Assembly: GCF_003609575.1 (NCBI RefSeq)
Contig: NZ_MBTA01000025.1
Span: 124,001 to 188,000 of the forward strand
DNA from: Pelobium manganitolerans
GTDB taxonomy: Bacteria > Bacteroidota > Bacteroidia > Sphingobacteriales > Sphingobacteriaceae
Length of the DNA: 64,000 nt
Direction of reading: 5' to 3'
Made by a program: the position numbers and the translations under genes. The notes beneath the pieces were generated by a model. The model was not told the origin of the DNA. It searched no databases and saw nothing but the letters and a program-made list of their open reading frames with translations. Shown piece by piece: positions 28,484 through 35,342 of this stretch (the stretch's first letter is position 1; every line of letters starts with the position of its first letter).

Positions 28484-28963
28484 TTATTTCAACGTTTCAA
28501 CCACTTTTCCGCAGGTGAGCATAGCGCTTCCGAAATACGGATTTTTTATGGCCGTAGTGCTGCTCAGCCAGCTCGCCTTCTTCATGGGGCAATAAGCTTT
28601 GTAAATCGGAGCGTCACTAAGCTTTATTGCTTTAGCTAATGCGAACATATGATCCGAAAAATCAGCAAAATACTCGCGTTGCTTTTTGAGGTCTTTTGAT
28701 TTTGAAATATCTGAAGCATCTTTTACTAAAGCAGCACGGCTTGCTTCAGGAAGGGATGAAGCATCCATAGCATTAGCTGTGGCTACAAATTCAGCAGCTT
28801 TTGCAGACGCATTTCCGGAATTACCGCTTATCAGAGCATCTTTGACTGCGTAATATTGGGTAAGCAATTCAGAAGGCTGCGTTTTACTCGCATTGTTTTG
28901 GGCGAGGCTATTTTGGCCCAATGCAGTTACTATCAAAGCAACTACGAAAAATATCTTTTTCAT
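28484..28963 (-). CDS. Second DUF3347 periplasmic protein
   Basis: A 159-aa exported protein with a cleavable signal (VALIVTALGQNSLAQN) and a DUF3347 domain ending YCPMKKASWLS...NPYFGSAMLTCG, parallel to the protein at 27748. It is not a lipoprotein, so the two paralogues probably occupy different places. It is separated from the next gene by 170 bp containing a palindrome GATTTTAAAATC (28395-28406) followed by T4, so it may be transcribed separately. Probable copper-binding protein. Confidence 0.86.
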   Translation of the reverse strand: MKKIFFVVALIVTALGQNSLAQNNASKTQPSELLTQYYAVKDALISGNSGNASAKAAEFVATANAMDASSLPEASRAALVKDASDISKSKDLKKQREYFADFSDHMFALAKAIKLSDAPIYKAYCPMKKASWLSSTTAIKNPYFGSAMLTCGKVVETLK

Positions 28964-29042
28964 TTTAATTGATTTTAATGTTTAATGCAATAAGTATAGG
29001 CATGATGATACAATCACCATGCAACAGGCAAAAAACATTAAA

Positions 29043-29501
29043 TCAAATCTGGAAACTCTGAATAGCTACCCTTATATCGGGTATGGGAGGATGATGACTT
29101 CGGACGAAAAATTTGTTGTCAGGAGTATGTAGATCCGAAGGAACAATATTAAACTGATAAAAGGTGGAAATAAACGCGGCAACGAATACCGGATAAATAC
29201 CAAAATCAAATGACTTAGGCGTTAACTTATCAACTTTTACCAGTTTAGCTACCTCGTCTTTGCAACAGTTATTTTTTTCGTCGTCAGATGAATGATGCGC
29301 ATCTGTCGCTTCTTTATGCTCATGATGCGGTTTAGCATGTTGATGGGAATCCGAATGAGCGGGAGTAGCTTCTTGCTTGTGATGGGAGCCATTAAAGCCC
29401 ATATCTACACCCACAGAGCAGGCAAATCCTACTACTGTATTCAAAGAGAATACAATTAACAGGAAAACTGCTTTGATCTGTATGAGGTGGCTCTTTTTCA
29501 T
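29043..29501 (-). CDS. HYC_CC_PP-type small secreted protein
   Basis: A 152-aa protein starting MKKSHLIQIKAVFLLIVF, a signal or anchor. It has a long His-rich linker (HHKQEATPAHSDSHQHAKPHHEHKE), a Cys-Cys pair (NNCCKDE) and a C-terminal HHPPIPD. That His, Cys-Cys, Pro-Pro order matches the small HYC_CC_PP family. Fourteen further codons are open upstream but overlap the promoter box at 29510, so the Met at 29501 is used. It stands alone near the copper genes; periplasmic copper binding is likely from the His content, but no biochemical role is known to me. Confidence 0.75.
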   Translation of the reverse strand: MKKSHLIQIKAVFLLIVFSLNTVVGFACSVGVDMGFNGSHHKQEATPAHSDSHQHAKPHHEHKEATDAHHSSDDEKNNCCKDEVAKLVKVDKLTPKSFDFGIYPVFVAAFISTFYQFNIVPSDLHTPDNKFFVRSHHPPIPDIRVAIQSFQI

Positions 29502-29509
29502 CAACAACA

Positions 29510-29517
29510 CAAATATA
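29510..29517 (-). promoter_or_regulatory. -7 promoter box before the HYC_CC_PP-type gene
   Basis: TATATTTG on the minus strand matches TAnnTTTG and ends 8 nt before the ATG at 29501. TTG-containing sequence at 29541-29547 could be the -33 element, though spacing (23 nt) is long. A second box-like TATCTTTG lies at 29551-29558. Confidence 0.45.
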
Positions 29518-29605
29518 GCTATTCTTTTATAAAATGATCCCAATCAATAGCAAAGATAAGATAGCCCCTTTTCATGGATATTACACAATTACGGAAAATA
29601 GTTAC

Positions 29606-29640
29606 AAAATTCCTGCCTGACGAAATCAGGCAGGAATTTT
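29606..29640 (-). terminator. Perfect 15-bp stem terminator after the four-helix copper protein gene
   Basis: Arms 29606-29620 and 29626-29640 are exactly complementary around a 5-nt loop (cgaaa), starting just after the stop codon at 29644. The stem is flanked by A/T runs on both sides, so it could stop transcription from either direction. Confidence 0.85.
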
Positions 29641-29643
29641 AAG

Positions 29644-29988
29644 TTATGCGGCAGTCGCCATTTTTTCACAGGCGGCCGCACATTTCCGGCAGGCTTCAGC
29701 ACATTCTTTGCAATGTTCCATACCCATTTGAGCATGCTTTTCACACTCTTCGGCACACGCATTACAAACATCTGCACAAACACGGCAAAGGTGATGGCTG
29801 TATTCACTGCCCAAGCTCATAACTTCTGCTGCAGAGCGACATATTGCCGCACATTCCAGATCAAGTTGAATACATTTCGATAGCATTTTTACGTCTTCTT
29901 CTTTAAGACATTCGGTAGCGCAGTGGCTACAGGTTACTGCACATGCTACACAGGCATCGATGCAATCTTTAAATTGTTGATGTGACAT
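29644..29988 (-). CDS. Cys-rich four-helix-bundle copper-storage-like protein
   Basis: A 114-aa protein with about 19 Cys spaced mostly as CxxC and CxxxC along four predicted helices (KDCIDACVACAVTCSHC at the start; CKECAEACRKCAAACEKM at the end). This matches the Csp-type copper-storage family, in which Cys lining the bundle bind many Cu(I). No signal peptide is visible, so it is probably cytosolic. The open frame reaches 30084 but overlaps the DUF305 gene; the ATG at 29988 fits the family N-terminus MSHQQFKDC. It is 34 bp after the DUF305 gene and followed by a strong terminator. Confidence 0.9.
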   Translation of the reverse strand: MSHQQFKDCIDACVACAVTCSHCATECLKEEDVKMLSKCIQLDLECAAICRSAAEVMSLGSEYSHHLCRVCADVCNACAEECEKHAQMGMEHCKECAEACRKCAAACEKMATAA

Positions 29989-30022
29989 AACGTTACTTTT
30001 TTTGATAAATAAATTGTTGTTA

Positions 30023-30637
30023 TTATTTTCCGTCTGATAAAATCCATTGCTGCAATTCTTTGATCTCCTGATCCTGTGCTTCAATGATATTTCTTGCCAT
30101 TGTTTTCATAGCATCTTCATGGCCATAGATTAATTCCAGTCTTGCATTTTCGATGGCGCTTTGATGGTGCTGTATCATGAGCATGGCAAAATCATGATCT
30201 ATGTCTCCATTGATGATCTGGAGGTCAGTAACTTTTCCCGACCTTTCCATATTGGCCATTTGCTGCATACTGAACTCAGGGACATTTCCGTGTGGGGAAT
30301 GAGAATTTAAAAAAGTGGTCAGCTGTGCGATTTCTGCTGTTTGAGCGTCAATAATCATCTGCGCCATTTCTTTCATTTGTGCATCATCGCCACTTTTCAG
30401 TTCGGCATTGGACATGTCTATAGCTCCCTGGTGGTGCATGCGCATCATCATCGCAAAATCATTGTCCGGGTCGTTTGTTTTTTGCATGCCCATCATGGTA
30501 TCCATCATGCTGTGCATAATGGACATCATCTGGTTTTCATCATGTTTTTGGATTTTGATGGTATCATCATCTTTACTGCAAGACGCAATTGAAATGGTAA
30601 GAAGAGAAATCGCTAAAAGTTTAATTACATTTTTCAT
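30023..30637 (-). CDS. DUF305 lipoprotein with two repeats
   Basis: A 204-aa lipoprotein (SIASCSKDD lipobox). It contains two DUF305 half-repeats, MMMRMHHQGAIDMSNAEL (~62-80) and AMLMIQHHQSAIENARLE (~150-167), each with the paired His that probably bind metal, plus a Met-rich linker near the N-terminus. The gene lies 27 bp after the barrel protein gene and 34 bp before the Cys-rich copper protein gene, so all three may form one unit. A periplasmic copper-binding role is inferred. Confidence 0.9.
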   Translation of the reverse strand: MKNVIKLLAISLLTISIASCSKDDDTIKIQKHDENQMMSIMHSMMDTMMGMQKTNDPDNDFAMMMRMHHQGAIDMSNAELKSGDDAQMKEMAQMIIDAQTAEIAQLTTFLNSHSPHGNVPEFSMQQMANMERSGKVTDLQIINGDIDHDFAMLMIQHHQSAIENARLELIYGHEDAMKTMARNIIEAQDQEIKELQQWILSDGK

Positions 30638-30664
30638 AACTGTAGTATTTTTTATTGTTAATGT

Positions 30665-32014
30665 TTACATGTTCATTTTCATCAGTGAAGGATATATTCT
30701 TAGGAAAACCTGTCCGGAGATAGGATTTTTGCCATACAAATTATCTAAGCGGTTATCCGCATGGTAACCGGTTAACTGGCCGCCTCCGGCTACACGGAAT
30801 TTGCCAATGTAAAACAGATCATAGTTAAGTCCAAGTGTTAATGCGTTTACCGGAAATAGAGCATGATCACCATACGTTACCGGATCTAAATCCAATTCTT
30901 CAACAGATTTTTGTGTCCATTCATAACGTGTGTACAGCGCAAGTCGTTGCAAACGCAGGGTAGCTTCAAGAAGCGCCGCATTTTCTCCATCAGCCCCCTT
31001 ACTTTTATTTAATCCCCAAAGGGCTGTTGTGTTTAGCGATTTTTCTTCGCCAAATGGCAGGCTGTAAATAGCGGATGCTGTGGTACGGGTTATGTCTTCC
31101 TCTGCGTGCAGGGCTTCCGGACTTTTGATCCAGCCTTGTGATACCTGAAAGGACCAGTTTTGCGATGGATTAAAAGATAACCGGCCACTATAGGAATCAA
31201 ACCGGGGCTTATCAAAGTTGTAACGGTTCTCATCAGGCTCCCTGCCGGTAAATGACGATGCTTCAATTTTAAATTTATCGTATCGGTAACCGATGGTTGC
31301 TACGCCGAAAGTGATATGTGTTCCGTCATTCCAGTGATGGCTTATTGGAGCATCCGGGTTAGACAAGGCCGAAGGACGGTGCATAAAAGCTACTGATCCT
31401 AAAGCAGGCTCACCGGGATAACCGACATAGATGGACAAATCTGATTTTTTGGAAAAAGCATAGGTATAACCGACTGAAAGCTCAGAGATCAGGTCATGCG
31501 GATGCTGATGATCTACCAAAGGCCTTCCTTCCCAGCTTTCCCCTGATTGGAACAATAGCGGGTATCCGCTTCCGCCTTCGGTTACCCGGTCTAAAGAAAG
31601 CATCGCACTGAAATGGAATAACCCTTTCTGTCCGACTTTTCGTTGCCCCATTGCCATAAACCAGTTGGGTGCGCCAAAAGCTTCATCACCGCGTGAACCT
31701 GTATTGCCTAAATCCTGCTTGGTGTACCGGGGAGCAATGTTACCATGAAACATGTACATCCACTTTTTAGAATGTATCATGATACCATACATTGGCGAAG
31801 CATCCGGCAACCAAGCTGTTCCCGAACCGTTCCGGCTCATAGGAAGGTTTAAAGAGTAAGAATGACTCATTGGCGGCATATCCATCATAGATGAATCCTG
31901 CATCATATTTTCATGTTGTGTGCTATCCTTCATTCCCGGCATATGATGCTGTGCCTTTGCTGCAAGCGTACTGCATAACAGCAGTGATGCTATGATAGCG
32001 TATTGTAATTTCAT
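30665..32014 (-). CDS. Outer-membrane beta-barrel-like protein with Met/His-rich N-terminus
   Basis: A 449-aa exported protein. The signal ends LAAKAQHH; mature residues ~20-55 are Met/His-rich (HHMPGMKDSTQHENMM, MMDMPPMSH), like copper-binding tails. The remainder has alternating beta strands (FKIEASSFTGREP, WSFQVSQGW) and ends in a strand with several aromatics. Nineteen further codons are open upstream but would precede the signal peptide, so Met at 32014 is used. It is probably an outer-membrane barrel linked to copper handling; I do not recognise a named family. The next gene is 27 bp downstream. Confidence 0.78.
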   Translation of the reverse strand: MKLQYAIIASLLLCSTLAAKAQHHMPGMKDSTQHENMMQDSSMMDMPPMSHSYSLNLPMSRNGSGTAWLPDASPMYGIMIHSKKWMYMFHGNIAPRYTKQDLGNTGSRGDEAFGAPNWFMAMGQRKVGQKGLFHFSAMLSLDRVTEGGSGYPLLFQSGESWEGRPLVDHQHPHDLISELSVGYTYAFSKKSDLSIYVGYPGEPALGSVAFMHRPSALSNPDAPISHHWNDGTHITFGVATIGYRYDKFKIEASSFTGREPDENRYNFDKPRFDSYSGRLSFNPSQNWSFQVSQGWIKSPEALHAEEDITRTTASAIYSLPFGEEKSLNTTALWGLNKSKGADGENAALLEATLRLQRLALYTRYEWTQKSVEELDLDPVTYGDHALFPVNALTLGLNYDLFYIGKFRVAGGGQLTGYHADNRLDNLYGKNPISGQVFLRIYPSLMKMNM

Positions 32015-32164
32015 GCAAGTATTTTTTAGAATAAAACCAGTCCCACTTTCATGGCAACAAACATGTGCCAATGTCTTTTATACTTACCAGAAACGTGAGT
32101 ATTTAAGTCTGCCCTTGGGGCAATAACGATTCTTCTGTATGGAGTTACAGAGTAAAGGTGGGTA

Positions 32165-32596
32165 TCATATAAGGAGGGATCGAAACTTTATAGAAATGTC
32201 TTTACCTGAAATTGTTGGTGGACCGTGAATTTCAGGCCAGGAACTATTTATAGCTACAACCCGATAATATAATTCAGTTGGATTGCCAAAATAATAGGTC
32301 AGCTCCGGTGCAGATGGAACCTTTATTTCGAAGTTAACTTTAATGTTCTCGTTTACTACATAATTTCCATGTTGATTACAGCAAGAGCAATCTTCATCAT
32401 CACCGCAGCCTTTCTGCTTTTCATTATGGGATTTTTTTCCTTCATCCTTAATCGAGGCTTCGGCACGATGGCTAATCGAGTGTGTCTTATCAATAAGAAA
32501 CTCGGCTGAACAATGAATAATACATACAAACATGCCTGTTGCGATCAACAGGTACAGCACGGCTAAACTTAATATGGCTGTGGCTCTTAACAACAT
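32165..32596 (-). CDS. Small exported His/Cys-rich hypothetical protein
   Basis: A 143-aa protein with one N-terminal helix (ATAILSLAVLYLLIATGMFVCIIHC), a charged His-rich linker, a Cys cluster (GCGDDEDCSCCNQHG, ~66-80) and a C-terminal beta region containing IHGPPTI. The layout (Cys cluster, then Pro-Pro near the C-terminus) parallels the proteins at 13896 and 29043, but I cannot place it in a named family. The upstream sequence contains a dyad ACAG-N6-CTGT (32617-32630) that could be an operator. Likely periplasmic metal binding by composition. Confidence 0.65.
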   Translation of the reverse strand: MLLRATAILSLAVLYLLIATGMFVCIIHCSAEFLIDKTHSISHRAEASIKDEGKKSHNEKQKGCGDDEDCSCCNQHGNYVVNENIKVNFEIKVPSAPELTYYFGNPTELYYRVVAINSSWPEIHGPPTISGKDISIKFRSLLI

Positions 32597-32998
32597 AGTA
32601 ATGTATTATTAAGATGACAGTTATAGCTGTAATTTGTTCATATATTTTATTCACCAATAACTATGCCCGGCTCAGATACCACGGACGGGGCTTGTGATTT
32701 TGCTGATATTCTGCCCATAATGAGTATGTATTACTAAAATAAATGATATTATGGTAAGGATTTCTACTGGAAATAGTAATTTTGCTCAAAATATTCTTGA
32801 AGCGTTTTAGCTTTAAGTCCCGCACTGAAACTTAGGAACTTTCAAAAGGCAATGGGACATAAGTGAGAACGCTCATGCTACGGCGTGGGCGCACTTATCG
32901 TTGCCGGGTTTCCTAAGACCTCAGTGCGGTGAGTTGTTGCCTGCGCTCTTTTTTTGGTCAGGTGGCAAGTCAAAAGGAAACCTATTAAAAGTAATAGC
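32597..32998. other. 400-bp intergenic region with a strongly folded element
   Basis: No gene was found here. It separates the copper block from the mobilisation region and contains the dyad at 32617-32630 and the nested hairpins at 32821-32928, followed by a T7 tract at ~32949-32955. It is likely an element junction. Confidence 0.6.
32821..32928 (+). ncRNA. Candidate structured RNA: five nested helices capped by a UACG loop
   Basis: The 108-nt segment folds into one long interrupted hairpin. Pairs are 32821-32828 with 32921-32928 (8 bp), 32831-32838 with 32910-32917 (8 bp), ~32848-32854 with ~32899-32905 (7 bp with one G-U), 32859-32865 with 32892-32898 (7 bp) and 32871-32878 with 32883-32890 (8 bp with G-U). 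The tip is C(UACG)G, a UNCG-type stable loop. G-U pairs favour the plus-strand RNA. A T-run follows about 20 nt later. It could be a regulatory RNA, an attenuator for the mobilisation genes or a recombination hairpin. No known RNA family is claimed. Confidence 0.6.
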
Positions 32999-33214
32999 AT
33001 GGCCACAGCTAATCATTATCCCGATTTCGGCTACACTGCCGGGCAATTAGCCAAATTTCTTGCCGCAAGCGACTTTTTCACCATTATGCTCAAAAATGGT
33101 GATATCATTCATTTTACTCCTAAAGATGTGACTGCTTTTCGCAGGTGGTTAGAACAGAACAAAATACCAAATATCCGGTCTGAGGAAGGGTGGGTGGTCA
33201 CCAAAAAAGATTAA
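32999..33214 (+). CDS. Small hypothetical protein of the mobile backbone
   Basis: A 71-aa protein starting MATANHYPDFGYTAGQ; the frame is open 15 codons further upstream without signal or motif. It is mixed alpha/beta (FFTIMLKNGDIIHFTPKDVTAFRRWLEQNKIPN), has no Cys and is probably cytosolic. It is the first plus-strand gene after the structured element and ends ~155 bp before a convergent gene, with an inverted repeat in between. Small proteins like this often lie near the mob genes of Bacteroidota elements; function unknown. Confidence 0.62.
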   Translation: MATANHYPDFGYTAGQLAKFLAASDFFTIMLKNGDIIHFTPKDVTAFRRWLEQNKIPNIRSEEGWVVTKKD

Positions 33215-33305
33215 AAAATGTCACTATTTTTTTGATGACAAGTGGCTAACCGGCTTAAAAAGAACAGTTATGAAGTAACGGATTTAAAATTGTGAAACGA
33301 TAAAT

Positions 33306-33353
33306 AAGCCACTTGAAGTATCAGCGTTTACACTCATTCTCTCCAAGTGGCTT
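33306..33353. terminator. 10-bp inverted repeat between convergent genes
   Basis: AAGCCACTTG (33306-33315) and CAAGTGGCTT (33344-33353) are perfect inverted repeats around 28 nt, between the ends of genes at 33214 (+) and 33370 (-). The loop is long, so terminator function is tentative. A further CAAGTGGCT copy is at 33239-33247. Confidence 0.4.
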
Positions 33354-33369
33354 TCCGACCTTATCCTGC

Positions 33370-33663
33370 CTATTTTGTGCTTAAGGCTTTCAGTTTCTCG
33401 CTTAGTTCGGTTAAGCCTGCCTTTGTAAGATAATCATCAGCAATTACATGTAATTCCTGCAACGCTTCCTGTGGAATACTTTCCAGCAAAGCAGACGATT
33501 TATCATCATCTTTCGCCGTCAGTCCACGTTTGAGGACACTGTGCAATAACAATACATTTTTGCGAGAGATCCTCATGTCAATCTTCACTGTTTCACTCAT
33601 GCCAGGGATACTGAGAATAGTATCATACACTTTGGCTACATCACTTGTTGTTAGCATAATCAC
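33370..33663 (-). CDS. Hypothetical helical protein of the mobile backbone
   Basis: A 97-aa (or 95-aa, from the Met two codons in) all-helical soluble protein, MLTTSDVAKVYDTILSIPG... ending EKLKALSTK. No catalytic or DNA-binding motif is clear. It is divergent from the primase gene; a -7-like box (33694-33701) lies ~30 bp upstream, and a 10-bp perfect dyad sits in the shared spacer. It could be a small regulator, but this is only position-based. Confidence 0.65.
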   Translation of the reverse strand: MIMLTTSDVAKVYDTILSIPGMSETVKIDMRISRKNVLLLHSVLKRGLTAKDDDKSSALLESIPQEALQELHVIADDYLTKAGLTELSEKLKALSTK

Positions 33664-33693
33664 ACGATTTTAAATTAAACAATACTCACTTCA

Positions 33694-33701
33694 CAAAAGT
33701 A
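33694..33701 (-). promoter_or_regulatory. -7 promoter box for the 97-aa gene
   Basis: TACTTTTG on the minus strand matches TAnnTTTG, ~31 nt before the start codon. No well-spaced -33 TTG is evident. Confidence 0.4.
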
Positions 33702-33719
33702 CCTAACAGGCCCTTCTGC

Positions 33720-33744
33720 ATCCTCATCAAAATATGATGAGGAT
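33720..33744. promoter_or_regulatory. Perfect 10-bp dyad between divergent genes
   Basis: ATCCTCATCA (33720-33729) and TGATGAGGAT (33735-33744) are exact inverted repeats around 5 bp, between the 97-aa gene and the primase gene. Position and 25-bp size fit an operator for a dimeric repressor; no T-run follows. Confidence 0.45.
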
Positions 33745-33814
33745 AGGTGAATCCCATATCGCCTGTTTAACTTCGCTTAGAAGAACTGAATGTGTATTTG
33801 ATAAAAGTGTGGTT

Positions 33815-34717
33815 ATGGATTTCAGTAAGAAAAGGCTTTCCGTTAGCGAAGCCAAAGAAATAGACATGGTTCATTTCCTTGCAGGCTTAGGTTTTGAACC
33901 AGCAAAGATCAGGAACAACGACTATTGGTATCACTCTCCGTTACGAGATGAAAAAACGCCGTCCTTTAAGGTCAACCGAAGACTGAACTGTTGGTACGAC
34001 CACGGACTTGGCAAAGGTGGCAACCTGGTTGATTTTGCTATCCTCTTTCACGGATGTACCGTGGCCGAATTACTCCAAAATTTAAATGGCAATTTTTCCC
34101 TTCACAAGCCGGTTTCCCAGCAAACATTCCCGAAGCAAGAACAGGAAAAGCAGATAAAGATTTTAGGGGATTTTGTTCTGTCTTCCAACGTCCTTTTAAG
34201 ATACTTGCAACAACGGCGAATACCAATTGATATCGCCGACCGCTACTGCCGGGAAGTCCGTTACGAACTTAACGGAAAAGTGTATTATGGTATCGGCTTC
34301 AAAAATGACCTGGGAGGCTTTGAAATACGCAATCCTTACTTCAAAGCCAGTAGCTCGCCAAAAGGCATCACCACCATTGATAACAGTGCCGGTGAGGTCA
34401 TCGTTTTTGAAGGCTTTACCGACTTCCTTTCCTTCAAGGCTACCCACCAACAAGACCCCGAAGACCGCTTTGATTTTGTAGTGCTGAACTCTGTATCCTT
34501 CTTTGAAACTGCACGCCCTTTTCTGGAAAAACATAATACCATCAGGCTTTATCTGGACAGAGATGCTACCGGACAAAATTGCAGTCGGTATGCACTTTCC
34601 CTGAGCAGTAACTACAAGGACGAAAGCAGTCTGTATCAAAACCACAAAGACTTCAACGACTGGATAGTGAATTTCGGTAAGCCGCAAAGGAAACATCAAA
34701 AACAGAAGTTGAAATAA
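33815..34717 (+). CDS. Toprim-domain primase of a mobile element
   Basis: A 300-aa DnaG-type primase-like protein. The N-terminal ~95 residues resemble a CHC2 zinc-finger domain (YWYHSPLRDEKTPSF, NCWYDHGLGKGG) but retain few of the zinc Cys. The C-terminal Toprim has EGFTD (~204-208) and LDRDATG (~253-259), the Glu and DxD metal ligands. The open frame begins at 33734, inside the dyad; the ATG at 33815 (MDFSKKRLSV) matches the family start. It would prime transferred single strands, and its position before the mob genes is usual for Bacteroidota elements. Confidence 0.86.
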   Translation: MDFSKKRLSVSEAKEIDMVHFLAGLGFEPAKIRNNDYWYHSPLRDEKTPSFKVNRRLNCWYDHGLGKGGNLVDFAILFHGCTVAELLQNLNGNFSLHKPVSQQTFPKQEQEKQIKILGDFVLSSNVLLRYLQQRRIPIDIADRYCREVRYELNGKVYYGIGFKNDLGGFEIRNPYFKASSSPKGITTIDNSAGEVIVFEGFTDFLSFKATHQQDPEDRFDFVVLNSVSFFETARPFLEKHNTIRLYLDRDATGQNCSRYALSLSSNYKDESSLYQNHKDFNDWIVNFGKPQRKHQKQKLK

Positions 34718-34740
34718 GTGATAACAGAACTATAAGAGCC

Positions 34741-34789
34741 GCTTTAGCTTCTTAAAGTGCTTTAGCCTCTTACATGCTTTAGAGCCTTA
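34741..34789 (+). repeat. Three 14-bp iterons
   Basis: GCTTTAGCTTCTTA (34741-34754), GCTTTAGCCTCTTA (34759-34772) and GCTTTAGAGCCTTA (34776-34789) repeat with periods of 18 and 17 bp. They are about one helical turn and a half apart and directly precede the nested hairpins, consistent with protein binding at a transfer or replication origin. Confidence 0.6.
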
Positions 34790-34820
34790 TCAATGTCTGA
34801 AGAGGTTCTAAAAGCTGAAA

Positions 34821-34904
34821 GATTGCAACTTTCCCGCAATCGGCCAGATGAACGGTTGTTAAACAACCGGATCTGGCTGCCCATCACTCGGAACTCGTGG
34901 GCAG
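34821..34904. other. Nested hairpin cluster, candidate oriT
   Basis: Three dyads are packed into 84 bp: GATTGC/GCAATC (34821-34826, 34836-34841); a nested pair GCCAGAT/ATCTGGC (34843-34849, 34871-34877) enclosing CGGTTGTT/AACAACCG (34853-34860, 34862-34869); and CTGCCCA/TGGGCAG (34877-34883, 34898-34904). Iterons lie just before, and the relaxosome and relaxase genes start ~50 bp after. This is the usual place and shape of an origin of transfer. The nick site cannot be located by eye. Confidence 0.55.
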
Positions 34905-34952
34905 GGCGTCTGAAAGGTGAAAATGAGTTTGAAAACGTGAAAATGATCAGTG

Positions 34953-35342
34953 ATGAAAGAACAAAATTCAAACAGGACACGCATTATCGGGCTGCGTCTG
35001 ACACCCGATGAGTATGCTAAAATTGAAAAGAAGTGGAAGGCTTCTACCTGTCGAAAGCTAAGCGATTATGTACGTCGAAGCCTGTTCGATAAACCCGTTG
35101 TAACAACCTACCGTAACAGCTCACAGGATGACTTAATGGCAGAGCTTACCCGGCTTCGCAGCGAGCTAAATGCAGTAGGAAACAACTTCAATCAAGCTGT
35201 TAAAAAGCTCCATACACTCAGCCAGATCGCTGAATTTAAAAGCTGGTTGATAGCGTATGAAGTGGAGAAAAATATCCTTAGCAGTAAGGTAGATGAGGTC
35301 AGGATAAACGTAAAAAAAATACTGGAAATATGGTTGCAGTGA
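34953..35342 (+). CDS. Ribbon-helix-helix relaxosome protein (MobC/MbpA-like)
   Basis: A 129-aa DNA-binding protein. The N-terminus NRTRIIGLRLTPDEYAKIEKKW is a ribbon-helix-helix, followed by the MobC-like segment CRKLSDYVRRSLFDKP and LTRLRSELNAVGNNFNQAVKKLH (~65-88). Such proteins bind oriT and recruit the relaxase. A GTG lies one codon upstream (34950); ATG at 34953 is preferred. It overlaps the relaxase gene by 13 bp, so translation is coupled. Confidence 0.87.
   Translation: MKEQNSNRTRIIGLRLTPDEYAKIEKKWKASTCRKLSDYVRRSLFDKPVVTTYRNSSQDDLMAELTRLRSELNAVGNNFNQAVKKLHTLSQIAEFKSWLIAYEVEKNILSSKVDEVRINVKKILEIWLQ

Noticed and set aside
34196-34699. 167-aa minus-strand ORF over the primase gene
   Set aside because: It is antisense to the Toprim motifs and has no recognisable domain or start signal.
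34793-35011. Short ORFs over the candidate oriT (both strands)
   Set aside because: Their codons are dictated by the hairpins; the RHH gene frame starting at 34953 explains the downstream part.
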